This document shows positions 36,513 through 46,153 of a stretch of DNA of 63,796 nt, piece by piece; the first letter of the stretch is position 1; each line of letters opens with the position of its first letter. Location: positions 1 through 63,796 of the forward strand of contig JANPNV010000038.1 of NCBI GenBank assembly GCA_031427625.1. Direction: 5' to 3'. This DNA is from JADKIH01 sp031427625. GTDB lineage: Bacteria; Bacteroidota; Bacteroidia; AKYH767-A; 2013-40CM-41-45. The position numbers were made by a program, and so were the translations under genes. Under the pieces are notes generated by a model. The model made no database searches and was not told the origin of the DNA. It saw only the letters and a program-made list of their open reading frames with translations.

Positions 36513-36629
36513 AAAATGTGACCACGTCGAAGTAGTAATTTTATGCTTCATGCCAATGGCTTCCCTGATTATTATATTTCATTTTGACACAAAATAAATT
36601 TCTATTTCACTCTCCTGATTTCTGCAATT

Positions 36630-36717
36630 CAATTTATTTCAATGACCCCGAATGGGGCCTTATGTTTATAAAAAATCAACAGCATACAAGCACCGACTCC
36701 AAAGGAGTCGAACGTGA
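36630..36717 (+). repeat. Two-hairpin repeat, copy A
   Basis: An 88-base unit with hairpin 1 (CCCC-GAAT-GGGG), an ATGTTTATA box and hairpin 2 (CGACTCC-AAA-GGAGTCG) followed by AACGTGA. It differs from copy B at only eight of 88 positions; the last 40 bases are identical. The 36513-37216 stretch holds these repeats and no gene I can support. Confidence 0.9.
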
Positions 36718-36764
36718 AAAAGCACCAACATGTTGAGATGCAACACGTGCACGGGTCGTTAGTT

Positions 36765-36847
36765 CTCACGTACGGCCCCGTTGGGGTCGGGATGGATTGA
36801 TTGGATTTCTTCTATAAACATTTGACTCCATTCGGAGTCGGCGAAAT
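36765..36847 (-). repeat. Two-hairpin repeat, copy C (inverted, diverged)
   Basis: The same design in opposite orientation between copies A and B. The hairpins are CGGCCCC-GTT-GGGGTCG (36773-36789) and GACTCC-ATTC-GGAGTC (36824-36839), with the TATAAACAT box between them. Loop ATTC is the reverse complement of GAAT. In each stem a base pair differs from copies A and B, and both partners have changed together, so pairing is kept. Confidence 0.85.
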
Positions 36848-36950
36848 CCGTTGTCAGCAAACTTCAACTTACTTGAGTAATGGAAACACTAAAAACCTTT
36901 TTGAAATTACACAGGTAACATTTTCGTCATCGGCCCTTTTTTCGCATTTC

Positions 36951-37038
36951 CAATAAATTTCGATGACCCCGAATGGGGTCCAATGTTTATACAAAATAAA
37001 CAGCATACAAGCACCGACTCCAAAGGAGTCGAACGTGA
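36951..37038 (+). repeat. Two-hairpin repeat, copy B
   Basis: An 88-base unit parallel to copy A. Here hairpin 1 is the fuller GACCCC-GAAT-GGGGTC. It ends 178 bases before the transposase ATG. Together the three copies form an A-C-B array of plus, minus, plus orientation, the usual look of REP or REPIN clusters next to a RAYT gene. Confidence 0.9.
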
Positions 37039-37165
37039 GCGGCAATAAGCAGAAGAGCATCCAATGCTTATCATACACCTGACAATCGTGTTAATACCAG
37101 GTCCTATTGTATTCAGTCTACATCATATATGGAGGAAATTAAATTAATGATCTTTCATTTCTCGT

Positions 37166-37196
37166 TTTGTTCATAGTAATCTCTCTTTTAATTTTG
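37166..37196 (+). promoter_or_regulatory. Bacteroidota sigma-A promoter of the transposase gene
   Basis: TTTG (37166-37169), a 19-base spacer and TAATTTTG (37189-37196) match the consensus exactly. The ATG at 37217 follows 20 bases after the -7 box, so the gene is expected to be transcribed from the housekeeping promoter. Confidence 0.8.
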
Positions 37197-37216
37197 ATGC
37201 ATCAAGAAAAAAAAAT

Positions 37217-37675
37217 ATGAGTACCTATTCAAAAATTTATATCCAGGTAATTTTCGCAGTTCGGAACAGAGAAAGCCTTATCAACGAATCATGGGAAGAA
37301 CATCTTTATAGATACATCTCAGGAATAATTAATAACAAGAAGCAAAAGCTAATTGCTATAAATGGGATTCCAAATCATATTCATTTTTTTATTGGTATGA
37401 AAACTGATTGTTGTTTATCAGACCTTGTTCGTGAAATAAAAAAATCATCAAATGAATTTATAAAGCAAAATAATTTTACAAAACAAAAATTTAATTGGCA
37501 AGAAGGATTTGGTGCTTTTTCATATAGTGAATCTGACATTCCGAATGTAATATCGTATATCATGAATCAAAAGGAGCACCATAAGATTAAAAATTTCAGA
37601 GAAGAATACATCGATTTATTAGATCAACATAAAATTGATTATCAGGAAAAATATCTATTTGACTGGCTCGAGTAA
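37217..37675 (+). CDS. REP-associated tyrosine transposase (IS200-like TnpA family)
   Basis: A 152-aa Y1-transposase-type protein (IS200/IS605 TnpA fold, HUH endonuclease). The HUH pair is H54-I-H56 in NHIHFF, and the nucleophile is probably Y114 in VISYIMNQKEHH. The N-terminus SKIYIQVIFAVRNRESLI has the usual family start. No tnpB accompanies it and no IS ends are seen around it. An array of two-hairpin repeats lies just upstream. That makes it a RAYT, a single-copy gene that mobilises or maintains REP-type hairpins, rather than a simple insertion sequence. Its reading frame is intact. Confidence 0.88.
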   Translation: MSTYSKIYIQVIFAVRNRESLINESWEEHLYRYISGIINNKKQKLIAINGIPNHIHFFIGMKTDCCLSDLVREIKKSSNEFIKQNNFTKQKFNWQEGFGAFSYSESDIPNVISYIMNQKEHHKIKNFREEYIDLLDQHKIDYQEKYLFDWLE

Positions 37676-37752
37676 AAGATGGTTGAAAATCCCTTTTAAC
37701 TTTCCATCTTATCAATCCTATTCTTTAGTATTTTCGCCAGATAAGGTACACT

Positions 37753-38331
37753 ATGATCAATCACCTCAACGGAAGACTAATCTCAAAAAACCCTGCCTTC
37801 ATTGTAATCGAATGCGGTGGAGTTGGATATTTTGTAAACATATCTCTCAATACTTTTTCGCAAATTGGTGACGAGGAGAATCTAAGAATTCTAACACATC
37901 TTCAAATAACTGAAGATCAACATACGTTGTTCGGATTCTTCGATGATGAGGAAAGAAAATTATTTCGCCTGCTGATAACTGTGTCTGGAATCGGATGCAA
38001 TACGGCGAGAATGATGCTTTCTTCGATGAATGTAGCGGAAATTGAAGTCTGCATCATCAGTGAGCAGGCAAAAAAACTACAGTCGATAAAGGGTATTGGA
38101 GAGAAGACAGCTCTTCGTGTAATCCTCGAATTAAAGGATAAATTAAAGAAAGACTCATCTTCCGTCCTACATACGGTGAGCCATCTCCGAATAAAAGACG
38201 AAGCCATGGCCGCTTTATTGACTCTTGGATTCACGAAAAATGCTGTCGACAAAACACTTGATTCCATCCTTAAATCCGCTCCCGCAGCCAATGTAGAGGA
38301 CCTGATTAAAACGGCTTTAAAAGCTCTATAA
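37753..38331 (+). CDS. ruvA: Holliday junction DNA helicase subunit RuvA
   Basis: A 192-aa protein that binds Holliday junctions as a tetramer and loads RuvB. The OB-fold domain opens MINHLNGRLISKNPAFIVIE with CGGVGYFVNI. Two helix-hairpin-helix motifs are visible (TVSGIGCNTARMML and SIKGIGEKTALRVI). The C-terminal UBA-like domain III covers the last 45 residues and binds RuvB. ruvB is also in this window, on the other strand 10 kb away. The ruvA-sprA order is one I recall as widely conserved in Bacteroidota. Confidence 0.96.
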   Translation: MINHLNGRLISKNPAFIVIECGGVGYFVNISLNTFSQIGDEENLRILTHLQITEDQHTLFGFFDDEERKLFRLLITVSGIGCNTARMMLSSMNVAEIEVCIISEQAKKLQSIKGIGEKTALRVILELKDKLKKDSSSVLHTVSHLRIKDEAMAALLTLGFTKNAVDKTLDSILKSAPAANVEDLIKTALKAL

Positions 38332-38360
38332 TAGTTGTTTCATAAACCGTTAAAAAAAAC

Positions 38361-38368
38361 TATTTTTG
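38361..38368 (+). promoter_or_regulatory. Candidate -7 box of the sprA promoter
   Basis: TATTTTTG matches TAnnTTTG in the 104-base ruvA-sprA gap, 68 bases before the sprA start. The best -33 element (TTG at 38335) is 23 bases upstream, longer than the 19 seen at the other promoters, so confidence is moderate. Confidence 0.45.
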
Positions 38369-38435
38369 GCCACCTTAAAAAAAGCGCTATAGCCCCACTT
38401 TTACCTGTTAATTATCGCCTTCAATAAATTTCGCC

Positions 38436-41400
38436 TTGAAAAGTGTGAATCAGTTTTTTTTCGGGATCGGATGTGCTTTATCCGTACTTGTATCCGTCTG
38501 GGGTTCCGGTAAGCCGGCCGGCATAATGATGCCTGAACCTTTTGCAGCATTGTCTGATTCAGACACGACGCAATTGCATTATCCCTTTCGTGACCGCTAT
38601 GGCGATAAATATTCTGTGCCATCAGATCAAAGTCCGCTTTACCTCAACGATCCATCTAATGTAAAAAGCGACATCCAGTATGATCCTGATAACAACAGGT
38701 ACAACATCAACGAAAATATGGGGAGTCTTTTTTACAGAAACCCATCGTATTTATCATTTGACGAATTTGTTGAAAAGGAATTCAATAATTCAACCAACCA
38801 GTACTGGAGACAACGTTCGACGGAAGATGATGCTCTTAATAAAAAAGCTTTTGCACCGAGAATCACTGTTAACAGCGAAATATTCGACCGCATTTTCGGA
38901 GGTAAAACAATTGACATTCGACCGCAGGGATCTGCCGAACTTAGTTTCGGAATAAATATTTCAAATAGCCAAAATCCATCTATCCCGACTCAGCAGAGAA
39001 AGGTAACGACGTTCGATTTTAAAGAGAAGATTCAGATGAATGTTATCGCCAACATCGGCGATAAAATGAAACTTACAACAAATTACAATACTGAAGCGAC
39101 ATTCGATTTCGAGAATAAAATGAAAATCGAATATACAGGATACGAAGACGACATCATCAAGAAAATAGAAGCTGGAAATATCACTCTTCCATTAAATAGC
39201 CAGCTTATTCAGGGATCACAAAGTCTTTTCGGAATAAAAACTCAGCTGCAGTTTGGCAAACTCACAGCAACGACTGTCTTTTCGCAGCAAAAAGGTAAAC
39301 CAGAAACTGTTAATGTTCAGGGTGGAGCACAGTCTACGAATTTTGACATTAAAGCTGATCAGTACGAAGAGAACAAACACTTTTTCGTTTCACAATTCTT
39401 CGTAGACAACTACGACAATACTTTGCGCGATTTAAGTCACATAGGAACTTCCGTAAACATCACCCGGATTGAAGTTTGGGTTACTTCCAGAAGCTATGTC
39501 AGCGCACAAAATAATCAGAACAGAAACATTCTCGCCCTATCAGATCTTGGAGAATATAATCCTGATCCGTCGCAAACTTTTATCGGTGTAAGTCCAACCG
39601 GACTTCAGGTTCCTTCCGATTCGTCTAACGAACTTCTTACACAATTAAATATCGCTCTTGCGGGAAGCGGTGGAATCAGTCAGTTACGCCGGATTTCAAA
39701 TTCGACACTGATTGCTAATTCAACCGGAGGTACAAATTTTACACGTACAAAAAATTACGAAACCGTAGAAAATGCAAGACTACTTCAGCCATCAGAATAC
39801 ACACTGAATTCACGTCTCGGATATATCTCATTAAATTCTAAACTCCGCTCCAACGACGTACTTGCTGTCGCCTTTGAATATACGATCAATGGCCAGGCGC
39901 ATCGTGTCGGTGAACTAACGGGCAGCTCAGGAGTATCAGGAGACTCAGCGCTATTCGTGAAATTGATTCACAGCACGAATTTTAGTCCCAAGTTTTACAC
40001 ATGGGATCTGATGATGAAAAACATATACTCATTAGGTGGTTATAGTATTTCGCCTGACAAATTCAGATTGGATGTGTTGTATCAGGATGACAGAATCGGT
40101 GGTAATATCAATTACATTCCTGCAGGTTGCGATTCCATTAAAGGAGTGCCATTGCTTAAACTCCTAAACCTCGACGACCTCAATACTCAGCAGGCGCCAC
40201 AACCTGATGGATTGTTCGACTTTGTAGCGGGCATTACTATTAACGCACAACAGGGACGTATTATCTTTCCTGTAAGAGAACCATTTGGAACCTACCTAAG
40301 AGGAAAATTCTGCACAGGCCAAAATTCGACTGCCGATATTTATGCCTATGATGCATTGTACGATTCAACAAAAACTGCAGCTCAACAACAACCGGAAAAA
40401 AACAAGTTTAGTCTGCGCGGTTCATTCCAGTCATCATCGGGATCAGAAATTCCATTAAATGCCGTAAACATTCCGCAAGGTTCAGTAAAAGTCACGGCTG
40501 GCGGACGGACGCTTGTAGAAAATGTTGATTACACAGTTGATTATACTTTAGGAAGAGTGAAGATCATTAACGATGGACTCTTGAAATCGAATACTCCTAT
40601 TCAGATTAATCTCGAAAGCAATTCCCTCTTCTCTCTGCAGACAAAATCACTTATCGGTACTCGTCTTGAATATGCTTTTAACAAAGACCTTCAGGTAGGT
40701 GGTACATTTATGCACATGTATGAAAAACCATTAACGCAGAAAGTAAATATCGGCGACGAACCTATTTCAAACACTGTATGGGGAGTTGATGGAAATTACA
40801 GGAGAGACTCACGGTTCATCACCAAACTTCTTGACAAGCTTCCGTTCTATAGTACAAAAGAAACTTCTTCATTAACATTCAGCGGTGAAGTCGCCCAGAT
40901 TATTCCCGGCCACTCCGGTTCTGTAGGTAAAGCAGGTATTTCTTACATAGATGATTTTGAAGGAGCCATCACTCCACTCGATTTAAAAAATCCCTCAAGC
41001 TGGTATCTCTGTGCCGTTCCTGAAGGACAAACTGAAATCTCCATGTTTCCGGAAGGAACAGCAGACAGTGTGTATTCAGGATTAAACCGTGCTAAAATTT
41101 CATGGTATTATGTAGATCCGATTTTCCAGCATCAGTCATCAGGAACTCCATCAAATGTTGATGCGAATGCGCGAAGTAATAATTTCGTACGTGAAGTTTC
41201 CGAGACTGAGATTTTTCCAAATGTACGCAGAGCCACCCCGCAGACCATTACCTGTATGAACGTTGCCTTCTATCCGGAGGAACGGGGACCCTATAATTAC
41301 GACGTCACTCCCGGAACATATTCAAAAGGTAGCGGTGTTGCCGGAAATCTTCTTGCGCCTGAATCTCGCTGGGGAGGAATCATGAGAAAGATTGAGACGA

Positions 41401-44400
41401 CAGACTTTGAATCGAACAACATAGAGTTCATCCAGTTCTGGATGATGGATCCATTCGCTACAAATTCTCTGAATGATGGTACAGGTGGAGACCTGTACTT
41501 TAACATCGGAACTTTGTCGGAAGACATACTAAAAGATCAGCATAAAAGTTTTGAAAACGGATTGCCTGCTAGCACAAATCAGAACGACGTAAGCCAGACT
41601 TCCTGGGGTGTCTATCCAAATGTTCAGTCGATTGTTAATGCATTTGACAATGATGATAACAGCCGTAAACAGCAGGATATTGGATTAGACGGGCTGAATG
41701 ATGCCAATGAAAATACATTTTTCCAGAGTGCATTCATTCAGAAACTACTTGCTTTCGGTGCCAATTCACCCGCTTATCTAGCTGGAACAAACGATCCATC
41801 TACCGATAATTATTTGTACTTTTTGGATGCTTCATACAACGCTTCAAATGTTCCGGTGCTCGAACGTTATAAAAGATGGAATGGCCTGGAGGGAAACTCT
41901 GTTACGTCAAGCGGATCTCAACTGACTATTTATACTGCTACTCCAGATGGTGAAGACATTAACCGCGATAACAACATGAATATCGGGGAGAATTACATGC
42001 AGTACAAGGTTGTTCTGAAGCCGGGGAATATGGTAGTTGGACAAAATTATATTACTGATGAAATTACTGCTCCTGTTCGTCTCGATAATAATACGAGCAC
42101 TCAGATAAAATGGTATCAGTTTAAAATCCCTGTAAGATTTCCTGATCGCACAGTGGGTGATCCAGAGCTGACGAATATTGAATTTGTGAGGATGGTGATG
42201 AAGAATTTCGAGAAACCTGTTGTCTGTCGTTTCGCCAAACTTGAATTCCTCCGCGGAGAATGGCGACGCTATCAATATTCACTTTTAGAAAACGGAATTT
42301 ACAGTCCAACACCAGAAGTACCCGGTGGAACACTGTTCGACATCTCATCAGTAAGTATCGAAGAAAACGGAAGCCGTACTCCTGTAAATTATGTTTTACC
42401 TCCCGGGATTCTTCAGGAAAGAAATGTAAATGATCAGGCACTCACAACAATTAATGAGCGATCGCTTTCTTTGAAAGTTTGTGATCTGGAAGATGGAGAT
42501 GCACGCGCAGGTTACCGGAATACTCAATTTGATATTCGTTCTTATAAAAAACTGAAAATGTTCGTTCATGCTGAGTCTTCAATCGGACAACCTGCACTCA
42601 GCAACGGCGATCTACATGCATTCATACGGTTGGGTAGCGACTTCAACGACAATTATTATGAATATGATATTCCACTTGTAATAACTCCGAATGGAACAAT
42701 TAATGCTGATGAAATCTGGCCCACTGCCAATGAAATCGAAATTGAACTAGACAAATTAATTACAGCAAAGCTTGCGCGGAATAATGCCATGCAGCTTGAT
42801 CCGCATTTTTCTTTGCTTACACCTTATACAATTGTTGACGGCACAAGGAAAATAACAGTTAAGGGTACTCCGAACCTCAGTAATGTAAGATCTATAATGC
42901 TTGGTATACGCAATCCAAAAGATCCGAGTGGCACTGGAGCTAAGTTATGCGGTGAGGTCTGGTTTAATGAACTGAGGCTTTCTGACTTTGATGAAAAAGG
43001 TGGATGGGCTTCTACGGCAAGGATCACGGCGAAACTTGCTGATCTGGGAACAATGACAATATCAGGAAATCACAGCACAGCAGGATGGGGCAGCATTGAG
43101 AAAAAAGTAAGCGAACGCGACAAGGATACAAAATCGTCATACGATTTTTCGACTAGTATTGAGCTTGGAAAATTCCTTCCCGATAAAACAGGAATAAAAA
43201 TCCCAATGTATTTCGGATACTCTGAAGCGAAGGTTAGTCCACAATACAATCCACTCGATCCTGATGTATTACTAAACCGCGCACTCGACGCAGCAGCGAA
43301 TCCTGAAATTCGGGATAACCTAAACAAAACTGTAATCGATTACACACAGAGAAAAAGTTTGAATTTTACCAATGTCAGAAAAACAAAAATCGGATCAAAC
43401 AGCAAGTCGCATATTTATGATGTGGAGAATCTGAATTTCACTTATGCATACACCGAAAACTTCCAGCGTAATTATAACATCGAGCGTAATTTCGCCAAAA
43501 CATATCAAGGAATTCTCGGATATAATTACAACAGTTCTTCAAAGCCAATTGCTCCTTTCGAAAAAACTAAATCGAAAACTCTTAGCTCCAAGTGGATGAA
43601 ACTTGTCAAGGACTTCAACTTTAATCCCATCCCATCCAGTCTGAATTTCCGCGCAAGCCTCGATCGAACATTCGCAGAGACACAGCTGAGAAATAATACA
43701 GGAGTCGACTTTTTGATTCAGCCAACCTATAACAAGACTTATTTCATGCGAAGGAATTATGGCTTAACATGGGATCTTGTAAAGTCATTAAAAGTAAATT
43801 ACGATGCAGATGCTTATGCAATTATAGACGAGCCGCCTGGGCGAATAGATACGCGAGAGGAACGCGACTCAATCATGAGGAACCTTCGTAATCTAGGACG
43901 ACTCGATCATTTTCATCAGAACACTAAAGTTACTTACACTGTACCATTCTCAAAAATTCCTCTTACCGATTGGATTTCCGGAAATGTAAGTTATGGTGGT
44001 GAGTATAACTGGCAAGCTGCGCCTTTATATCTCGACTCAGTTACCGGACAAATTACGGCTAACAATCCATGGGGAAATACAATTCAGAATTCACGTACCT
44101 GGACATTTGGAACTAATTTTACGCTGACATCACTTTACAATAAAATTCCTTACCTGAAAAACATCAATAATCCTCAGCCGTTAAGAGCTCAGCAAAAACC
44201 ACAGATTAAACTTCCGACAGATACGACAAAAGCGAAGAAAGATTCTTTAGATAAAAAACCAAGTATACTTGAACCGATATTCAAAGGTTTTGCGAAAACA
44301 CTGATGATGGTTAAAACTGCATCAGCAAATTATACGCAAACCAATGGAACAATGCTTCCAGGATTTGATCCAAAGCCAGACTACATCGGACTGGATTACG

Positions 44401-45641
44401 GACGCCCTGGTGGTGGTCCGCCTGCTCCGGGTTATGGTTTCGTATTCGGAAGCCAGAAAGATATCAGAGGTGATGCGGTGCGGTACAACTGGCTGAAACG
44501 AGACTCTACAATAAATGCATTTTATACAACTTCTGTCATAAAAAATCTATCACTCAGAGTAACAGTCGAACCCCTAAAGAGTCTGAAAATTGAATTGACA
44601 GGAACCAGAAATTACACACTTAATCATAGTGAGTATTTCAGATACCAGTCTGACGGATCATTCCTTACCACAAGCCCGACAGAATCAGGTAATTTTAGTA
44701 TCTCCTATCTGACATGGAGTACACACTTTATTACGGATGCAAATGATTATTCGAATAAAAATTTCGAAAAATTTGTTGCCAACCGCGCAGCGTATTCACA
44801 AATTCTTGATGCGCAAAATCCAAATTCACCACGACAGGCAATCAGCAATGGATATGGACTTTCGCAAAAAGAAGTCATTACTTACTCATTCCTTTCTGCT
44901 TACAAAGGAAAGACACCATCAAGTAGCCAGACAACTTTATTCCCAAGTGTGCCACTACCAAACTGGCGGGTAACTTATGACGGACTTTCGAAACTAAAAT
45001 TCTTTTCGAAGTTTCTTCAGTCACTAACGATATCACATGGATATCGTTCGATGTACAGTGTCAACTCTTTTACGCAGAACCTACTCTATGAAAAGATAAG
45101 CAACTTCCCGTCGAATACGGATACCATCAACAACTTCATTCCACAATACGATCTGCAACAGGTTACTATTTCTGAACAGCTTGCACCCTTAATCGGATTC
45201 GATATGACATGGAAAAACAGCTTGCAGACTCGTTTTGAAATTAAGCGCGACAGAACACTTTCTCTGGCATATTCAAATATTCAGGTGACAGAAGTTCGCG
45301 GTATAGAATATACGATCGGACTTGGATATAAATTCAAGAAAGTAACACTGCCATTCCGCGTAGGAGGAAGTAAAAAACTTAGCAACGATCTGAATGTAAA
45401 AGTAGATGTAAGCCTTCGGAATAATACAACCATTCTAAGAAAGGTAATCGAAAGAACAAACCAGCCAAGCGCAGGAAGCAAGACTCTCGGACTTAAAGTT
45501 TCTGCCGACTACCCAATTAACGACCGCTTTAATATCAGAGCATTCTATGACTACAACGCTAACGACCCATTCGTTTCATCCAGCTATAAGACGTCTAATA
45601 CAAATGCGGGGATTAGTGTGAGGTTTACATTGGCGCAGTAG
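38436..45641 (+). CDS. sprA: Type IX secretion outer-membrane translocon SprA
   Basis: A 2,401-aa protein, the usual size for SprA (Sov in Porphyromonas), the very large 36-strand outer-membrane pore of the type IX secretion system, also needed for gliding in Flavobacterium. The signal peptide is KSVNQFFFGIGCALSVLVSV. The conserved SprA opening follows (YLSFDEFVEKE, QRSTEDDA, PRITVNSEIFDRIFGGKTID). Repeated FDFKEKIQMNVIANIGDKMK-like strands run through the protein, and the end is AGISVRFTLAQ. The start codon appears to be TTG at 38436: an in-frame TAA lies 27 bases upstream and the first ATG falls after the signal peptide. GTG three codons later is an alternative. Confidence 0.95.
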   Translation: MKSVNQFFFGIGCALSVLVSVWGSGKPAGIMMPEPFAALSDSDTTQLHYPFRDRYGDKYSVPSDQSPLYLNDPSNVKSDIQYDPDNNRYNINENMGSLFYRNPSYLSFDEFVEKEFNNSTNQYWRQRSTEDDALNKKAFAPRITVNSEIFDRIFGGKTIDIRPQGSAELSFGINISNSQNPSIPTQQRKVTTFDFKEKIQMNVIANIGDKMKLTTNYNTEATFDFENKMKIEYTGYEDDIIKKIEAGNITLPLNSQLIQGSQSLFGIKTQLQFGKLTATTVFSQQKGKPETVNVQGGAQSTNFDIKADQYEENKHFFVSQFFVDNYDNTLRDLSHIGTSVNITRIEVWVTSRSYVSAQNNQNRNILALSDLGEYNPDPSQTFIGVSPTGLQVPSDSSNELLTQLNIALAGSGGISQLRRISNSTLIANSTGGTNFTRTKNYETVENARLLQPSEYTLNSRLGYISLNSKLRSNDVLAVAFEYTINGQAHRVGELTGSSGVSGDSALFVKLIHSTNFSPKFYTWDLMMKNIYSLGGYSISPDKFRLDVLYQDDRIGGNINYIPAGCDSIKGVPLLKLLNLDDLNTQQAPQPDGLFDFVAGITINAQQGRIIFPVREPFGTYLRGKFCTGQNSTADIYAYDALYDSTKTAAQQQPEKNKFSLRGSFQSSSGSEIPLNAVNIPQGSVKVTAGGRTLVENVDYTVDYTLGRVKIINDGLLKSNTPIQINLESNSLFSLQTKSLIGTRLEYAFNKDLQVGGTFMHMYEKPLTQKVNIGDEPISNTVWGVDGNYRRDSRFITKLLDKLPFYSTKETSSLTFSGEVAQIIPGHSGSVGKAGISYIDDFEGAITPLDLKNPSSWYLCAVPEGQTEISMFPEGTADSVYSGLNRAKISWYYVDPIFQHQSSGTPSNVDANARSNNFVREVSETEIFPNVRRATPQTITCMNVAFYPEERGPYNYDVTPGTYSKGSGVAGNLLAPESRWGGIMRKIETTDFESNNIEFIQFWMMDPFATNSLNDGTGGDLYFNIGTLSEDILKDQHKSFENGLPASTNQNDVSQTSWGVYPNVQSIVNAFDNDDNSRKQQDIGLDGLNDANENTFFQSAFIQKLLAFGANSPAYLAGTNDPSTDNYLYFLDASYNASNVPVLERYKRWNGLEGNSVTSSGSQLTIYTATPDGEDINRDNNMNIGENYMQYKVVLKPGNMVVGQNYITDEITAPVRLDNNTSTQIKWYQFKIPVRFPDRTVGDPELTNIEFVRMVMKNFEKPVVCRFAKLEFLRGEWRRYQYSLLENGIYSPTPEVPGGTLFDISSVSIEENGSRTPVNYVLPPGILQERNVNDQALTTINERSLSLKVCDLEDGDARAGYRNTQFDIRSYKKLKMFVHAESSIGQPALSNGDLHAFIRLGSDFNDNYYEYDIPLVITPNGTINADEIWPTANEIEIELDKLITAKLARNNAMQLDPHFSLLTPYTIVDGTRKITVKGTPNLSNVRSIMLGIRNPKDPSGTGAKLCGEVWFNELRLSDFDEKGGWASTARITAKLADLGTMTISGNHSTAGWGSIEKKVSERDKDTKSSYDFSTSIELGKFLPDKTGIKIPMYFGYSEAKVSPQYNPLDPDVLLNRALDAAANPEIRDNLNKTVIDYTQRKSLNFTNVRKTKIGSNSKSHIYDVENLNFTYAYTENFQRNYNIERNFAKTYQGILGYNYNSSSKPIAPFEKTKSKTLSSKWMKLVKDFNFNPIPSSLNFRASLDRTFAETQLRNNTGVDFLIQPTYNKTYFMRRNYGLTWDLVKSLKVNYDADAYAIIDEPPGRIDTREERDSIMRNLRNLGRLDHFHQNTKVTYTVPFSKIPLTDWISGNVSYGGEYNWQAAPLYLDSVTGQITANNPWGNTIQNSRTWTFGTNFTLTSLYNKIPYLKNINNPQPLRAQQKPQIKLPTDTTKAKKDSLDKKPSILEPIFKGFAKTLMMVKTASANYTQTNGTMLPGFDPKPDYIGLDYGRPGGGPPAPGYGFVFGSQKDIRGDAVRYNWLKRDSTINAFYTTSVIKNLSLRVTVEPLKSLKIELTGTRNYTLNHSEYFRYQSDGSFLTTSPTESGNFSISYLTWSTHFITDANDYSNKNFEKFVANRAAYSQILDAQNPNSPRQAISNGYGLSQKEVITYSFLSAYKGKTPSSSQTTLFPSVPLPNWRVTYDGLSKLKFFSKFLQSLTISHGYRSMYSVNSFTQNLLYEKISNFPSNTDTINNFIPQYDLQQVTISEQLAPLIGFDMTWKNSLQTRFEIKRDRTLSLAYSNIQVTEVRGIEYTIGLGYKFKKVTLPFRVGGSKKLSNDLNVKVDVSLRNNTTILRKVIERTNQPSAGSKTLGLKVSADYPINDRFNIRAFYDYNANDPFVSSSYKTSNTNAGISVRFTLAQ

Positions 45642-45654
45642 GGAGTAAGAAGTA

Positions 45655-45710
45655 AGAATCAAGAATCAAGAATCAAGAATCAAGAAACAAGAATCAAGAA
45701 TCAAGAATCA
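45655..45710. repeat. Heptamer tandem repeat (AGAATCA)8
   Basis: Eight units of AGAATCA stand head to tail between sprA and gcvH; the fifth is AGAAACA. A degenerate unit precedes them. The array starts 14 bases after the sprA stop and ends 49 bases before gcvH. It is non-coding. Unit number may vary by slippage. Confidence 0.93.
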
Positions 45711-45759
45711 AGATTGGTACTTCGTATTAATTTTTATTAGTTTTATAAAAAAAATAGAA

Positions 45760-46146
45760 ATGAACTTTCCTGTTAATTTAAAATATTCTAAGGATCATGA
45801 ATGGATTCGTGTTGAGGGCAACGTGGCAGTGATCGGAATAACGGAATTCGCTCAGAGCGAGCTTGGGGATATCGTATATGTAGAGATAGAAACTGAAGGG
45901 GAAACCCTCGACAGGGAAGTTGTATTTGGAACTGTTGAAGCGGTAAAGACAGTATCTGATCTTTTTATGCCGGTATCAGGAAAAATCACTTCAATAAATC
46001 CTCACCTTACAGGAAAACCTGAAGCAGTAAATAAAGATCCCTATGGAGATGGTTGGATGATCAAAATTGAAATGACCAATCCATCAGAGATGAACGACCT
46101 TATGTCGGCGGCTGACTACAGCAAAATGGTCGGAGAAAAAGCCTGA
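45760..46146 (+). CDS. gcvH: Glycine cleavage system H protein
   Basis: A 128-aa lipoyl carrier that shuttles the aminomethyl group between the P, T and L proteins. The lipoylated Lys is K63 in GTVEAVKTVSDLFMPVSG. The start MNFPVNLKYSKDHEWIRVEG and the end ADYSKMVGEK are standard. No other gcv genes are in the window, which is normal for Bacteroidota. The gene is followed closely by a VanZ-like gene. Confidence 0.96.
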   Translation: MNFPVNLKYSKDHEWIRVEGNVAVIGITEFAQSELGDIVYVEIETEGETLDREVVFGTVEAVKTVSDLFMPVSGKITSINPHLTGKPEAVNKDPYGDGWMIKIEMTNPSEMNDLMSAADYSKMVGEKA

Positions 46147-46153
46147 TCGGAAT

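Noticed and set aside
36630..37038. Rho-independent terminators of the upstream T9SS gene
   Set aside because: The hairpins lack T tracts, occur in both orientations as near-identical 88-base units and start over 100 bases after the gene; a repeat array explains them better.
36869..37078. A 69-codon frame across repeat copy B
   Set aside because: It runs through the hairpins, so its sequence is set by the repeat; no family resemblance.
37217..37675. Complete IS200/IS605 insertion sequence
   Set aside because: No tnpB and no element ends or target duplication around the gene; the single gene with REP-like hairpins fits a RAYT.
45655..45710. CRISPR array
   Set aside because: The repeats are 7 bases with no spacers and no cas genes are near; this is a simple tandem repeat.
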